NCBI RefSeq assembly: GCF_009789225.1
Contig: NZ_WSTA01000001.1
Coordinates: 1 to 64,000, forward strand
Direction of reading: 5' to 3'
DNA from: Agromyces seonyuensis
GTDB lineage: Bacteria > Actinomycetota > Actinomycetes > Actinomycetales > Microbacteriaceae
DNA: 64,000 nt
Positions 35,406 through 43,741 of this stretch are shown here, piece by piece. Numbering within the stretch: the stretch's first letter is position 1; every line of letters starts with the position of its first letter. Both the position numbers and the translations under genes were made by a program. Under the pieces are notes generated by a model. The model ran no database searches. It worked only from the letters and a program-made list of their open reading frames with translations, and was not told where the DNA came from.

Positions 35406-36203
35406 GTGAGCCCCGACATCCCCGGCATGACCGACATGCCCGCGCCCCTGTACGTCATGAGCACCAACGGTCGTCGCATCGCGACGTACACGTGGGGCGA
35501 CGAGGAGGCCGAGACCGTGCTGCTCGTGCATGGCTTCGCGTCGAGCGCACGGGACAATTGGGTGATCACGGGGTGGGTGCGCGACCTCCTGCGGGCCGGC
35601 TACCGGGTGATGGCGATCGATCAGCGCGGGCACGGCGCGAGCGACAAGCCGTACCACGATCGGGCCTACGTCATGGATCTGTTCGTCGAGGACATCGTCA
35701 CCGTCCTCGACGACTACCTGCTCGAACGCGTCCACTACATCGGGTACTCGCTGGGCGCCCGGGTGGGCTGGCAGGTCGCCGTCGCCCATCCCGAGCGCAT
35801 CGACCGGGCAGTGCTCGGCGGCATCCCCGACGGCCGCCCGCTCGCGCGACTGCAGACCGAGCAGGCCCGGGCGTTCCTCAAGGACGGCACGCCCGTCGAG
35901 GACACGGTCACGAACAACTACGTGATGCTGACCGCTCGCGTGCCCGGCAACGACCTCGGCGCGCTCATCTGCCTCGCCGAGGGGATGCGGATCGGCGACG
36001 CAGACCCGGACACCGCGAACCCGCCGACGCAGCCCGTGCTGTTCGCGACCGGCAGCGAGGATGCGATCCTCGAGCGCTCGCGTCGGCTCGCCGAGGCGAC
36101 GCCCGGCAGTCGCTTCCTCGAACTGCCGGGCCGCCACCACTTCAACGCACCGGTCTCCCGCGAGTTCCGGACCGCGGCGATCGGCTTCCTCGCCGAGGGC
36201 TGA
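35406..36203 (+). CDS. Alpha/beta hydrolase
   Basis: 265 aa. The oxyanion loop HGFASSARDNW, the strand-helix AIDQRGHGASDKPYHD, the nucleophile elbow GYSLGAR (G-x-S-x-G, Ser about 118), a late Asp (TGSEDAILERS) and the His in GRHHFNAP complete the triad. GTG 35406 lies 6 nt after CATGAT, a -10-like element, so a leaderless start is preferred; ATG 35430 (MTDMPAPLYV) is the alternative. Esterase, lactonase or dehalogenase activity is possible. It is divergent from the cellulase-like gene. Confidence 0.85.
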   Translation: MSPDIPGMTDMPAPLYVMSTNGRRIATYTWGDEEAETVLLVHGFASSARDNWVITGWVRDLLRAGYRVMAIDQRGHGASDKPYHDRAYVMDLFVEDIVTVLDDYLLERVHYIGYSLGARVGWQVAVAHPERIDRAVLGGIPDGRPLARLQTEQARAFLKDGTPVEDTVTNNYVMLTARVPGNDLGALICLAEGMRIGDADPDTANPPTQPVLFATGSEDAILERSRRLAEATPGSRFLELPGRHHFNAPVSREFRTAAIGFLAEG

Positions 36204-36215
36204 GTCGCCCGCGCC

Positions 36216-36246
36216 GCGCTCCGGCGATCGGCGATCGGCGGAGCGC
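36216..36246. terminator. Hairpin between convergent genes
   Basis: GCGCTCCG (36216-36223) pairs with CGGAGCGC (36239-36246), with a 15-nt loop, between convergent stops at 36203 and 36258. Confidence 0.45.
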
Positions 36247-36257
36247 AGCGAGAGCGC

Positions 36258-37097
36258 TCAGCCGTGGAACTCCATCGGATGCGGGCCCGTGCGGCCGTCG
36301 CGCTCGAGGGCGTCGATCGCGAGAAGATCGGCTTCGCCGAGTGCGAAGTCGAAGACCGCCAGGTTCTCGGCGATGCGGCGCGGCGTCACGGACTTGGGGA
36401 TGACGATCCGGCCCTGCTGCAGGTGCCAGCGCAGCACGACCTGTGCGGGCGTCTTCCCATGGGTGGCGGCGATCGCCGAGATCACGGGGTCGCCGAGCAC
36501 CGCGCCTTGGGCGAGCGGGCTCCACGCTTCGGTGGCGATGCCGTAGCGCTCGTTCGCCGCGACGACATCGCGGTTCTGCAGCGCCGGGTGCAGCTCGACC
36601 TGGTTCACGGCGGGTACGACCGAACCCGCGTCGACGAGGCGTTCGAGGTGCTCCGGCTCGAAGTTCGAGACGCCGATCGCCCGCACCCGCCCATCGGCGT
36701 GCAGCCGTTCGAGCGCACGCCAGGTGTCGAGGTAGAGCCCGCGACCCGGAGCCGGCCAGTGGATGAGGTAGAGGTCGAGCGACTCGAGGCCGAGCGCCGC
36801 AAGGCTCGCGTCGAACGCCCGCAGGGTGCGGTCGTACCCGTGCTCGCTGTTCCAGACCTTCGAGGTGACGAACACCTCGTCGCGGGCGAGGCCGGACTCG
36901 GCCAGCGCCTCTCCGACGCCCGCTTCATTGCCGTAGATCGCGGCGGTGTCGATACTGCGGTAGCCCGACTGGAGGGCCGCGGCGACTGCGTCCGTCGTCG
37001 CAGCGTCCGGCACCTGGAAGACGCCGAAGCCGAGCTGGGGGATCGTGACGCCGTTGTTCAGGGTGATCGTCGGAACGGTGGCGGCGGTGGTGTTCAT
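36258..37097 (-). CDS. Aldo/keto reductase (2,5-diketo-gluconate reductase type)
   Basis: 279 aa. ATG 37097 has GAAGGAAG 7 nt upstream. The AKR signature elements are in place: GYRSIDTAAIYGNEAGVGEAL with catalytic Asp and Tyr, VFVTSKVWNSEHGYD with Lys, LYLIHWPAPG with His, and the NADPH-binding IVIPKSVTPRRIAENLAVFDF near the end. It reduces a carbonyl compound with NADPH in the cytosol. It lies 47 bp downstream of the MFS gene on the same strand, probably in one operon. Confidence 0.92.
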   Translation of the reverse strand: MNTTAATVPTITLNNGVTIPQLGFGVFQVPDAATTDAVAAALQSGYRSIDTAAIYGNEAGVGEALAESGLARDEVFVTSKVWNSEHGYDRTLRAFDASLAALGLESLDLYLIHWPAPGRGLYLDTWRALERLHADGRVRAIGVSNFEPEHLERLVDAGSVVPAVNQVELHPALQNRDVVAANERYGIATEAWSPLAQGAVLGDPVISAIAATHGKTPAQVVLRWHLQQGRIVIPKSVTPRRIAENLAVFDFALGEADLLAIDALERDGRTGPHPMEFHG

Positions 37098-37144
37098 CGA
37101 GTTGCTTCCTTCGTGCTGCATGGCGATGCGGGTGGTGGGAGGGG

Positions 37145-38350
37145 TCAGCGGGTCGGTGCGGAGGTCGCTGCGAGGGCGACATCCTCGGCGGGCGCCGCTG
37201 CGGGGGAGCGCCGTGCCCGTGCGGCGGCGACGGCCAGGACGACGACCGCGCTCGCCGTGATGACGGCGCCGATCCAGATGGGCGAGGTGTAGCCGAGGCC
37301 GGCGGCGATACCGAGTCCGCCGGCCCAGGCGCCGAGGGCGTTGCCCACGTTGAACGCGCCGATGTTGGCGCCGGATGCGAGCGTCGGCGCGTCGCCGGCG
37401 TAGGTCATGATCCGGCTCTGCAGACCGGGCACGGTTCCGAAACCGAACCCGCCCATGAGGAACAGCGCGACGATCGTGGCGGGCTGCGATGCAGCGAGCA
37501 GTGCGAAGAGCGCGAGCACGACGATGAGTGCGGAGACGAACCAGAGGAGGGTCGCATCGACGGAGCGGTCGGCGAGTCGGCCGCCGAGGAAGTTGCCGAG
37601 CACGAGTCCCGCGCCGAAGAGCACGAGCAACCACGGCACGGCGCCGGGCGCGAAGCCGCCGACCTCGGTGAGCGTGTAGGCGATGTACGTGAAGGCGCCG
37701 AACATCCCGCCGTAGGCGAGCACGGTGACGGTGAGGGAGAGCCAGACCTGGCCGGAGCGGAAGGCTCGGAGTTCGCTCCGCAGGCGCACCCGGTGCTCGG
37801 GTGCGGGGAGCTTCGGGACCAGCAGTGCGATGCCGATGAACGCGAGCACGCCGATCGCCGAGATCGCCCAGAAGGTCGAGCGCCATCCGAACTGCTGGCC
37901 GAGGAAGGTCCCGAACGGCACGCCGAAGACGTTCGCGGCGGTGAGGCCGGTGAACATGATCGCGATGGCCCGGGCCTGCTGCGCCGGTGCGACGAGGCTC
38001 GCGGCGACGACGGAGCCGATGCCGAAGAACGCGCCGTGGCAGAGTGCGGCGATGATCCGGCCGAGCATGGCGACCCCGTAGTCCTCGGCGAGCGCGGTGA
38101 GCACGTTGCCGACGATGAAGAGCACGACGAGACCGAGCAGCACGGGTTTGCGGGGGAGCCGGGTGGTGGCGGCGGTCAGTCCGAGCGCGCCGATGACGAC
38201 GCTGAGCGCGTAGCCGGAGATCAGCCAGCCGGCGGTGGTCTCCGAGACGGCGAAGTCGCTCGCGACCTCGGGGAGGAGTCCCATGATGACGAACTCGGTC
38301 AGTCCGATCCCGAAGGCGCCGAGCGCAAGGGCGATCAATCCTGGAGGCAT
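37145..38350 (-). CDS. MFS efflux transporter, DHA1 (AraJ/YdhP-like) family
   Basis: 401 aa with 12 helices. It starts PPGLIALALGAFGIGLTEFVIMGLLPEVASDFAVS, the hallmark of the AraJ/YdhP branch, and has GYALSVVIGALGLTAATTRLPRKP at loop 2-3. ATG 38350 is preceded by CAGGGAG. It is divergent from a MarR gene across 119 bp containing a duplicated motif, and is followed by an aldo/keto reductase. This suggests a MarR-controlled detoxification unit. Confidence 0.9.
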   Translation of the reverse strand: MPPGLIALALGAFGIGLTEFVIMGLLPEVASDFAVSETTAGWLISGYALSVVIGALGLTAATTRLPRKPVLLGLVVLFIVGNVLTALAEDYGVAMLGRIIAALCHGAFFGIGSVVAASLVAPAQQARAIAIMFTGLTAANVFGVPFGTFLGQQFGWRSTFWAISAIGVLAFIGIALLVPKLPAPEHRVRLRSELRAFRSGQVWLSLTVTVLAYGGMFGAFTYIAYTLTEVGGFAPGAVPWLLVLFGAGLVLGNFLGGRLADRSVDATLLWFVSALIVVLALFALLAASQPATIVALFLMGGFGFGTVPGLQSRIMTYAGDAPTLASGANIGAFNVGNALGAWAGGLGIAAGLGYTSPIWIGAVITASAVVVLAVAAARARRSPAAAPAEDVALAATSAPTR

Positions 38351-38380
38351 GGTGGTGCTCCCTGTTACCTTAGTGGGGTA

Positions 38381-38430
38381 GTTGCAGACGCGGGATATTG
38401 CGAGTGCGGGACATATCGTTGCACACGCAA
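38381..38430. promoter_or_regulatory. Repeated MarR-type motif between divergent MFS and marR
   Basis: GTTGCAGACGC (38381-38391) and GTTGCACACGC (38418-38428) differ at one position and are 37 bp apart. The second is part of the dyad TTGC-ACAC-GCAA (38419-38430). Binding by the adjacent MarR protein is inference. Confidence 0.45.
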
Positions 38431-38469
38431 ATAGTCCGCGCAAGCAAGTAATCTGAGGAGAGGCTGGCC

Positions 38470-38931
38470 ATGGGGATCGCCGACGACGCCGTCGAGGTGC
38501 GCGCACGCGGGTGGCGCACCCTTGCCGCCCTGCACGGGCTGATCGAGTCGACGCTCGAGCGCCGCCTCGGGGAGGCGGTCGGGCTTTCCGTGGTGGAATA
38601 CACCGTGCTCGACGCGCTCGACCGTCAGGACGGCTGGCATATGCGCATGCAGCAGCTCGCCGGGGCGACCGCGCTGAGCGCGAGCGCGACGACGCGGCTC
38701 GTGACGCGGCTGGAGGACCGAGGCCTGCTCACCCGTGTGCTCTGCGCCGACGACCGTCGCGGCATCTACACCGAGTTGACGCCCGCGGGCCGTGAGCTCT
38801 ACGAACGGGCACGCCCCATCCACGACGAGACGCTCGAGCGGGTGCTCGGGGAGGCGGCGGCACGGCCCGAGCTCGCGCCCCTCGTCGATGCGCTGCACGT
38901 CGTCGCGCCGTCGGAGGCAGCGCTCGCCTGA
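38470..38931 (+). CDS. MarR-family transcriptional regulator
   Basis: 153 aa with GAGGAGAG upstream of ATG 38470. Winged helix: VVEYTVLDALDRQDGWHMRMQQLAGATALSASATTRLVTRLEDRGLLTRVLCADDRRGIYTELTPAG (about residues 41-106), with the DRR wing motif. It is divergent from the DHA1 transporter, its probable target. Confidence 0.9.
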   Translation: MGIADDAVEVRARGWRTLAALHGLIESTLERRLGEAVGLSVVEYTVLDALDRQDGWHMRMQQLAGATALSASATTRLVTRLEDRGLLTRVLCADDRRGIYTELTPAGRELYERARPIHDETLERVLGEAAARPELAPLVDALHVVAPSEAALA

Positions 38932-38951
38932 TCGGCCTGCTCGGGCATCCT

Positions 38952-38988
<37 letters not shown>

Positions 38989-39009
38989 GTGCGTGTCGCG
39001 GCGACGCGC

Positions 39010-40425
39010 TCAGACGTGCAGCGTCGTGGCCCCGCGCGAACGGGCGCGCTGGAGTTCCAGCTGCTCGTCGAACTGCGCCTGCCAGTCCGGGCTGAGCTCG
39101 ATGCCCTGGCTCTGGGCCTCCTCCACGGCCAGTTCCAGGGGGAACCCGAACGTGTCGGAGAGGACGAAGAGCTCGACCCCCGTCATGCCGCTGCCGCGGA
39201 ACCCCGTGAGCTGCTTGAGTCCCTTGCGGAGCGTCCGCCGGAACGACTGCTCCTCCTTGACGAGCACCCGCTCGACGTATTCCGCGTGCTCGGCGACCTG
39301 TGGGAAGTGCGCCTCGTAGATGCTCGCGATCGTCGGGATGATCTGCGGGAAGAAGTTCTCCTCGAGCCCGAGGTCGAACGCGAAGCGGATGGCCCGGCGC
39401 ACGAGCCGGCGCATCACGTAGCCCTGCGCCTTGTTGCTCGGTTTCACGCCGTCGACGGCGAGGAACGTCGCCCCGCGCAGGTGGTCGGCGATCACCCGCA
39501 TCGCGCGCTGCTCGTCGTCGTAGGACCTGCCCGAGAGCTCCTCGAGGCGTTCGATGATCGGCCGCAGCAGGCTGATGCGGAAGACGTCTGGCGTGTCCAT
39601 CGCCGCGGCAGCGATGCGGGCGAGGCCGCCGCCGTAGTCGACGTTGCGGCGGGGGAGCGGCTCGAAGCCGTCGGCGGCGCGCCGGTACTCCATGAAGACC
39701 GAGTTGCCGAGCTCGATGAAGCGCCCGCAATCGCAGTTCTGGTGGCAGTGCTCGCCGAACGCCGGGTCGTGCGCGATCTGCGGGAAGAGGTAGAACATCT
39801 CCGTGTCGGGGCCGCCGGGTTCGCCGATCGGCATGTCCTCGGCCTTGCCGCCGCGGCACCACCAGTTCTTCTTGCTGTAGAAGGCGATGCGGGCCCCGCC
39901 TGTGCCGACCGCCGCCGCGTGCTCCTCGGTGCCGAGATCGACCTGGTCGGTCGTCGCACCGGCCGCGGCGAAGAGCCCGGTCCAGATCGCCGCCGACTCC
40001 TCGTCCTTCGGGATTCCGTGCTCGGGATCCCCGCTGAAGCACGAGACGTAGATGCGGTGCGGATCGAGCCCGACCCGCCCGGTGAGGAACTCCCACACCT
40101 GGGGGATCTGCTCCTGCTTGAAGTAGTCGCCGAGGCTCCAGTTGCCGAGCATCTCGAAGAACGTCGTGTGGCGGTTGTCGCCGACCTCGTCGATGTCCTG
40201 TACGCGCAGGCAGGTCTGACTGTCGGCGAGTCGGCGACCCGCCGGATGCTCGGCGCCGAGCAGGTATGGCAGCAGCGGCTGCATCCCGCTGCCCGTGAAG
40301 AGCGTCGTCGGATCGTCGTGCGGCACGAGCGGCGCCCGTGGGATGACGACGTGGCCGCGTTCGACCATGAGTTCGAGGAAGGCGGATCGGATGTCGTCGG
40401 CGGTGAGTGGCTGAGCGCGCTCCAT
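39010..40425 (-). CDS. Alanyl-tRNA synthetase homologue lacking editing and C-terminal domains
   Basis: 471 aa from ATG 40425 (40443 is an alternative). It aligns from memory with the first about 460 residues of E. coli AlaRS and then stops. The aminoacylation domain has motif 2 NRHTTFFEMLGNWSLGDYFK (84-103) and motif 3 as GGGLARIAA (265-273, usually GLERI). The tRNA-recognition domain has GVKPSNKAQGYVMRRLVRRA and SDTFGFPLEL. Asn331 (PSN) and Asp424 correspond to the residues known in AlaRS to read the G3:U70 pair. The region around 205-235 differs: PGGPDTEMFY replaces the usual GPCGP..EI and is followed by a His/Cys cluster (H226, C227, H228, C231, C233), perhaps a metal site. There is no HxxxH editing domain. 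It is divergent from a tRNA-like RNA. It is unlikely to be the housekeeping AlaRS. Confidence 0.88.
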   Translation of the reverse strand: MERAQPLTADDIRSAFLELMVERGHVVIPRAPLVPHDDPTTLFTGSGMQPLLPYLLGAEHPAGRRLADSQTCLRVQDIDEVGDNRHTTFFEMLGNWSLGDYFKQEQIPQVWEFLTGRVGLDPHRIYVSCFSGDPEHGIPKDEESAAIWTGLFAAAGATTDQVDLGTEEHAAAVGTGGARIAFYSKKNWWCRGGKAEDMPIGEPGGPDTEMFYLFPQIAHDPAFGEHCHQNCDCGRFIELGNSVFMEYRRAADGFEPLPRRNVDYGGGLARIAAAAMDTPDVFRISLLRPIIERLEELSGRSYDDEQRAMRVIADHLRGATFLAVDGVKPSNKAQGYVMRRLVRRAIRFAFDLGLEENFFPQIIPTIASIYEAHFPQVAEHAEYVERVLVKEEQSFRRTLRKGLKQLTGFRGSGMTGVELFVLSDTFGFPLELAVEEAQSQGIELSPDWQAQFDEQLELQRARSRGATTLHV

Positions 40426-40479
40426 TTCCACATTCGACACCATGGGAGGCGCGGGTGTCGAGGTTCTCTCAGGCCCTGC

Positions 40480-40509
40480 TTGCCGGTTCGCGTTTCGTCG
40501 GGATAGGTT
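40480..40509 (+). promoter_or_regulatory. Promoter of the tRNA-like RNA
   Basis: TTGCCG (40480-40485) and TAGGTT (40504-40509) are spaced by 18 bp. Transcription should start near 40516, only about 3 nt before the 5' end of the tRNA-like fold at 40519. Confidence 0.55.
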
Positions 40510-40518
40510 CTCCTGCAC

Positions 40519-40569
40519 GGGGGATGCGGATTCAAGTCGCCTCGCCAGGTGCGATTCCTGGGTCCTCCA
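40519..40569 (+). ncRNA. tRNA-like minihelix RNA without a D-arm, G3:U70 wobble
   Basis: A 51-nt element. GGGGGAT (40519-40525) pairs with GTCCTCC (40562-40568) in a 7-bp acceptor stem; the third pair is G40521-T40566, the G3:U70 wobble that specifies alanine. The T-arm CCAGG-TGCGATT-CCTGG (40545-40561) abuts the acceptor directly, as in tRNA, and its loop matches TTCRANY except at T55. The discriminator is A (40569), the AlaRS preference. Between them GCGG-ATTCAAG-TCGC (40526-40540) gives a 4-bp, 7-nt-loop hairpin with TCA at the anticodon position; there is no D-arm. CCA is not encoded (CAC follows). A promoter ends just upstream and a terminator follows. Likely a substrate of the divergent AlaRS-like enzyme. 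Confidence 0.65.
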
Positions 40570-40610
40570 CACTGGCGCTGCTCAGCCGGAGCCGTGGAGC
40601 ACCGACAGCG

Positions 40611-40638
40611 GATGCCGTGCCCGGCTGGGCACGGCATC
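40611..40638. terminator. Strong hairpin between the tRNA-like RNA and the mannosidase gene
   Basis: Perfect 12-bp arms GATGCCGTGCCC (40611-40622) and GGGCACGGCATC (40627-40638) around GGCT. It can end both the plus-strand RNA from about 40516 and the minus-strand mannosidase operon ending at 40668. Confidence 0.85.
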
Positions 40639-40667
40639 CTCGGTTCTGGGCGATCCGGCCGCGAGGA

Positions 40668-43600
40668 TCAGCGCGCGAAGCGCAGCGTCACGATCTGGAA
40701 GGGACGCAGGCTCAACTGCGCGCTCGCCGAACCGGCGTCGACGTACGTCTCGGCGAGCGCAGTCCGCTCGACCTCGCGCTCGAGCAGGTCGGTCTCCTCG
40801 ATGCCCCGCGCTTCGAAGCCGGCCGCGACCGTGGCCGACGTGCGGACGCCGAGCGCCTCGTAGAGCCGGACGACGACGTCGCCGCTGCCGTCTTCGGCGA
40901 GTTTGACGGCCTCGACGACGACGCCGGGCGCGTCCACCCGCACCAGCGGCGCGATCTCGGCGACGGCCGCCCCCTCGATCACGCGGACGGGCAGGTTGCA
41001 GCGGTAGCCCTCCGCGACCGCGTCGACGACGTCGGCGCCGATCGCGAGGCCCACCCGGAGCGAGTGCTCGCCCTGGTCCTGGGTGGGGTCCGGGAAGAGC
41101 GCCGCGCGGATGAGGGAGAGGCGCACGGTGCTGACCGTGCCGCCGCCGGTTGCCCGGGCCCGCCGGGTGACGTCGTGCCCGTACGTGGAGTCGTTGACGA
41201 CGGCGACGCCGAAATCGGGCTCCGCGACGCGGATCCAGCGGTGCGCGACCGTCTCGAAGCGCGCGGCGTCCCAGGACGTGTTCGTGTGGGTCTTTCGCTC
41301 GATGTGGCCGAACTGGATCTCGGAGACGGCCGAGTCGGTGTGCACGTCGATCGGGAAGGCGAGCTTCAGCAGCTTCTGCGTCTCGTGCCAGTCGAGGTCG
41401 AACCCGAACTCGAGTACCCGCGATCCGGCCGGCAGCGCGAGCCGCTCGACGACCCTCGACGCCCCGAACGAGCGCACCACGACGATCGCATCGCCGTCGA
41501 CGCCCACCGAGTCCGCCTCGACCAGATCGGTGACCGTGTCGCGGTAGGTGACGTCCACGTCCCAGGCATCCCACTGCGTCGGGGTGTCCCGGTGCAGCTG
41601 CAGCAGACCCGCGGCCTCCCCGGGCGCGACCGCCTCGCGCCCCGAGACGACGTCGACGGCGGAGGTCACGAGGCCGCGGGCATCCACGACCACCCGCACG
41701 ACGCCGTTGTCGAGCACCCAGCCGTCGCCGAGCGGCTCGGGCGTCGTGAGCGCTGCGACGTCGGCGACCGCCGCCCCGAGCGCCGGGATGCCGTCGCGCT
41801 CGTGCGGGGCGGCGTTCACCCGGAGCGTCCCCTCGCCCGAGCCGGCGAGCGCCCGCAGGCTCGTCGCGATGATGTCCTCGAGCTCACGTGCGATCGCGGC
41901 GTAGTTGCGCTCGGCGTCCTGGTAGACCCAGGCGATCGACGAGCCGGGCAGGATGTCGTGGAACTGCTGGAGCAGCACCGTCTCCCACGCGCGGGCGAGC
42001 CGCTCGGCCGGGTACTCGGCGCCCGTGCGCACGGCCGCCGCGGCCGCCCACAGCTCCGCCTCGCGCAGCAGGTGCTCGCTGCGGCGGTTTCCCTGCTTCG
42101 TCGCGAGCTGGCTCGTGTAGGTGCCGCGGTGGAACTCGAGGTAGAGCTCGCCCACCCACACCTCGGGATCGGCGTACTCGCCCTCGGCGGTCTCGAAGAA
42201 GTCCCGTGGCGTCGAGTGCACGACCCGCGGCGAGCCCTCGAGGGAAGCAGTGCGCGCGACCGCCTGGGTCATCTCCCGCGTCGGGCCGCCGCCGCCGTCG
42301 CCGAAGCCGTAGGGCAGGAGCGACACGGTGCCGTGCCCCTTGTCGGCGTAGTTGCGCTCGGCGTGGGCGAGCTCGGCCGCCGAGACCACCGAGTTGTAGG
42401 TGTCGACCGGCGGGAAGTGCGTGAACAGGCGCGTGCCGTCGATGCCCTCCCAGCTGAACGTGTGGTGGGGTACCCGGTTCGTCTCGTTCCACGAGATCTT
42501 CTGCGTGAGGAACCAGCGGGCGCCCGCCGCCTTCGCGATCTGGGGGAGCGCGCCCGTGTAGCCGAACGAGTCGGGCAGCCACACCTCGGGGGTGTCGAGG
42601 CCGAACTCGCGCAGGAAGAAGCCCTTGCCAGCGACGAACTGTCGCGCCATCGCCTCGCTGCCCGGCAGGTTCGTGTCGGACTCGACCCACATGCTGCCGA
42701 CCGGGACGAAGCGGCCCTCGGCGACGCGGGCACGGATGCGCTCGAACAGGTGCGGGTACGTCGCCTTGATCCACGCGTACTGCTGCGCCGAGGAGGCCGC
42801 GAAGACGAAGTCGGGGTCCTCGTCCATGAGCGAGAGCACGTTCGAGAAGGTGCGGGCGACCTTGCGCACCGTCTCGCGCACGGGCCACAGCCAGGCCGAG
42901 TCGATGTGCGCGTGCCCGACGGCGTGCAGGGTGTGCGCGCTCGCCGCGGCCGGGCTCGCGAGCAGCGGGGCGAGCACCGCACGCCCGGCGGCCGCCGTGC
43001 CGGCGACGTCGTGCGGGTCGACCGCGTCGATCATGCGTTCGAGCGCGACGAGGAGGTCCGCGCGGCGCGGCGACCCGGCATCCAATTGCCCGACGAGCCC
43101 GCGCAGCGCCCGGGTGTCGGCGAGCAGCGCCGCGACCTCGAGATCGCGCAGCGCCACGTCGACGTGCCGCAGCGTGTAGATCGCCTCGGTCCCCGCGGTC
43201 GCACGGTCGCCGACGGGCGTCGGGTCGAAGGTGAAGAGACTGCCGACATCGGGATTGGAGGCGCCCTCGATGAACACGTCGATCGTGCCGTCCGCCGCCA
43301 CGGCCTCGGCGACGGCGTTGTTCAGGGGGGCGATGCCGCGGATCGGGTGCCCGGCCGGGCTCCACACCATCGCCTCGCACTGGAAGCCCGGCTGCCCGTT
43401 CGTGTAGCCGAGGTCGACGACGAGCTCGGCGCGGGTACCCGGCGGCAGTGCGCCGTCGACGAGCCATTCGGCCGGGACGGCGCCGCCGACGCGGAACCAC
43501 GTGGTGCCCCATGGGCGGCCCCAGCGTTCGCCGGCGGCGATCGGACGATACTCGCCGGCCGCGGCTTCCTCGAAGGGGACGGGCTCGCCCGGGGCATCCC

Positions 43601-43706
43601 AGTATTCGAGCCCGAGCGGGGCGGCGGCGCGGTAGACGTTGCGTTCGAGGCGTTCCCGGAGGAAACGGTCGACGCGGAGTTCGGCGAGCGCGGAACGGTC
43701 GTGCAT
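40668..43706 (-). CDS. Glycoside hydrolase family 38 alpha-mannosidase
   Basis: 1012 aa, cytoplasmic. Catalytic-domain signatures are clear: HAVGHAHIDSAWLWPVRETVRK with zinc-binding His and Asp, and GSMWVESDTNLPGSEAMARQ with the nucleophile Asp (about residue 345), then LPDSFGYTGALPQI and QQFHDILPGSSI. The C-terminal half is the large beta-rich domain of bacterial GH38. ATG 43706 is preceded by AAAGG. It is the last gene of a ROK-controlled operon with a sugar ABC importer, so it should trim imported alpha-mannosides. It ends at a strong hairpin. Confidence 0.94.
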   Translation of the reverse strand: MHDRSALAELRVDRFLRERLERNVYRAAAPLGLEYWDAPGEPVPFEEAAAGEYRPIAAGERWGRPWGTTWFRVGGAVPAEWLVDGALPPGTRAELVVDLGYTNGQPGFQCEAMVWSPAGHPIRGIAPLNNAVAEAVAADGTIDVFIEGASNPDVGSLFTFDPTPVGDRATAGTEAIYTLRHVDVALRDLEVAALLADTRALRGLVGQLDAGSPRRADLLVALERMIDAVDPHDVAGTAAAGRAVLAPLLASPAAASAHTLHAVGHAHIDSAWLWPVRETVRKVARTFSNVLSLMDEDPDFVFAASSAQQYAWIKATYPHLFERIRARVAEGRFVPVGSMWVESDTNLPGSEAMARQFVAGKGFFLREFGLDTPEVWLPDSFGYTGALPQIAKAAGARWFLTQKISWNETNRVPHHTFSWEGIDGTRLFTHFPPVDTYNSVVSAAELAHAERNYADKGHGTVSLLPYGFGDGGGGPTREMTQAVARTASLEGSPRVVHSTPRDFFETAEGEYADPEVWVGELYLEFHRGTYTSQLATKQGNRRSEHLLREAELWAAAAAVRTGAEYPAERLARAWETVLLQQFHDILPGSSIAWVYQDAERNYAAIARELEDIIATSLRALAGSGEGTLRVNAAPHERDGIPALGAAVADVAALTTPEPLGDGWVLDNGVVRVVVDARGLVTSAVDVVSGREAVAPGEAAGLLQLHRDTPTQWDAWDVDVTYRDTVTDLVEADSVGVDGDAIVVVRSFGASRVVERLALPAGSRVLEFGFDLDWHETQKLLKLAFPIDVHTDSAVSEIQFGHIERKTHTNTSWDAARFETVAHRWIRVAEPDFGVAVVNDSTYGHDVTRRARATGGGTVSTVRLSLIRAALFPDPTQDQGEHSLRVGLAIGADVVDAVAEGYRCNLPVRVIEGAAVAEIAPLVRVDAPGVVVEAVKLAEDGSGDVVVRLYEALGVRTSATVAAGFEARGIEETDLLEREVERTALAETYVDAGSASAQLSLRPFQIVTLRFAR

Positions 43707-43741
43707 GGAGAGTTGCCTTTCGGAGTGGAACGTCGGCCTGA

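Noticed and set aside
40444-40569. Complete selenocysteine tRNA, suggested by TCA in the loop at 40530-40536 and GGAGG near 40446
   Set aside because: The span is too long for SelC, the 5' GGAGGCG does not continue pairing with GTCCTCC, there is no long variable arm or 6-bp D-stem, and GGGGGAT at 40519 pairs far better. The short D-less fold is kept instead.
40426-40660. T-box riboswitch upstream of the AlaRS-like gene
   Set aside because: No AGGGTGGnACCGCG-type T-box sequence or matching terminator/antiterminator pair is visible on the minus strand.
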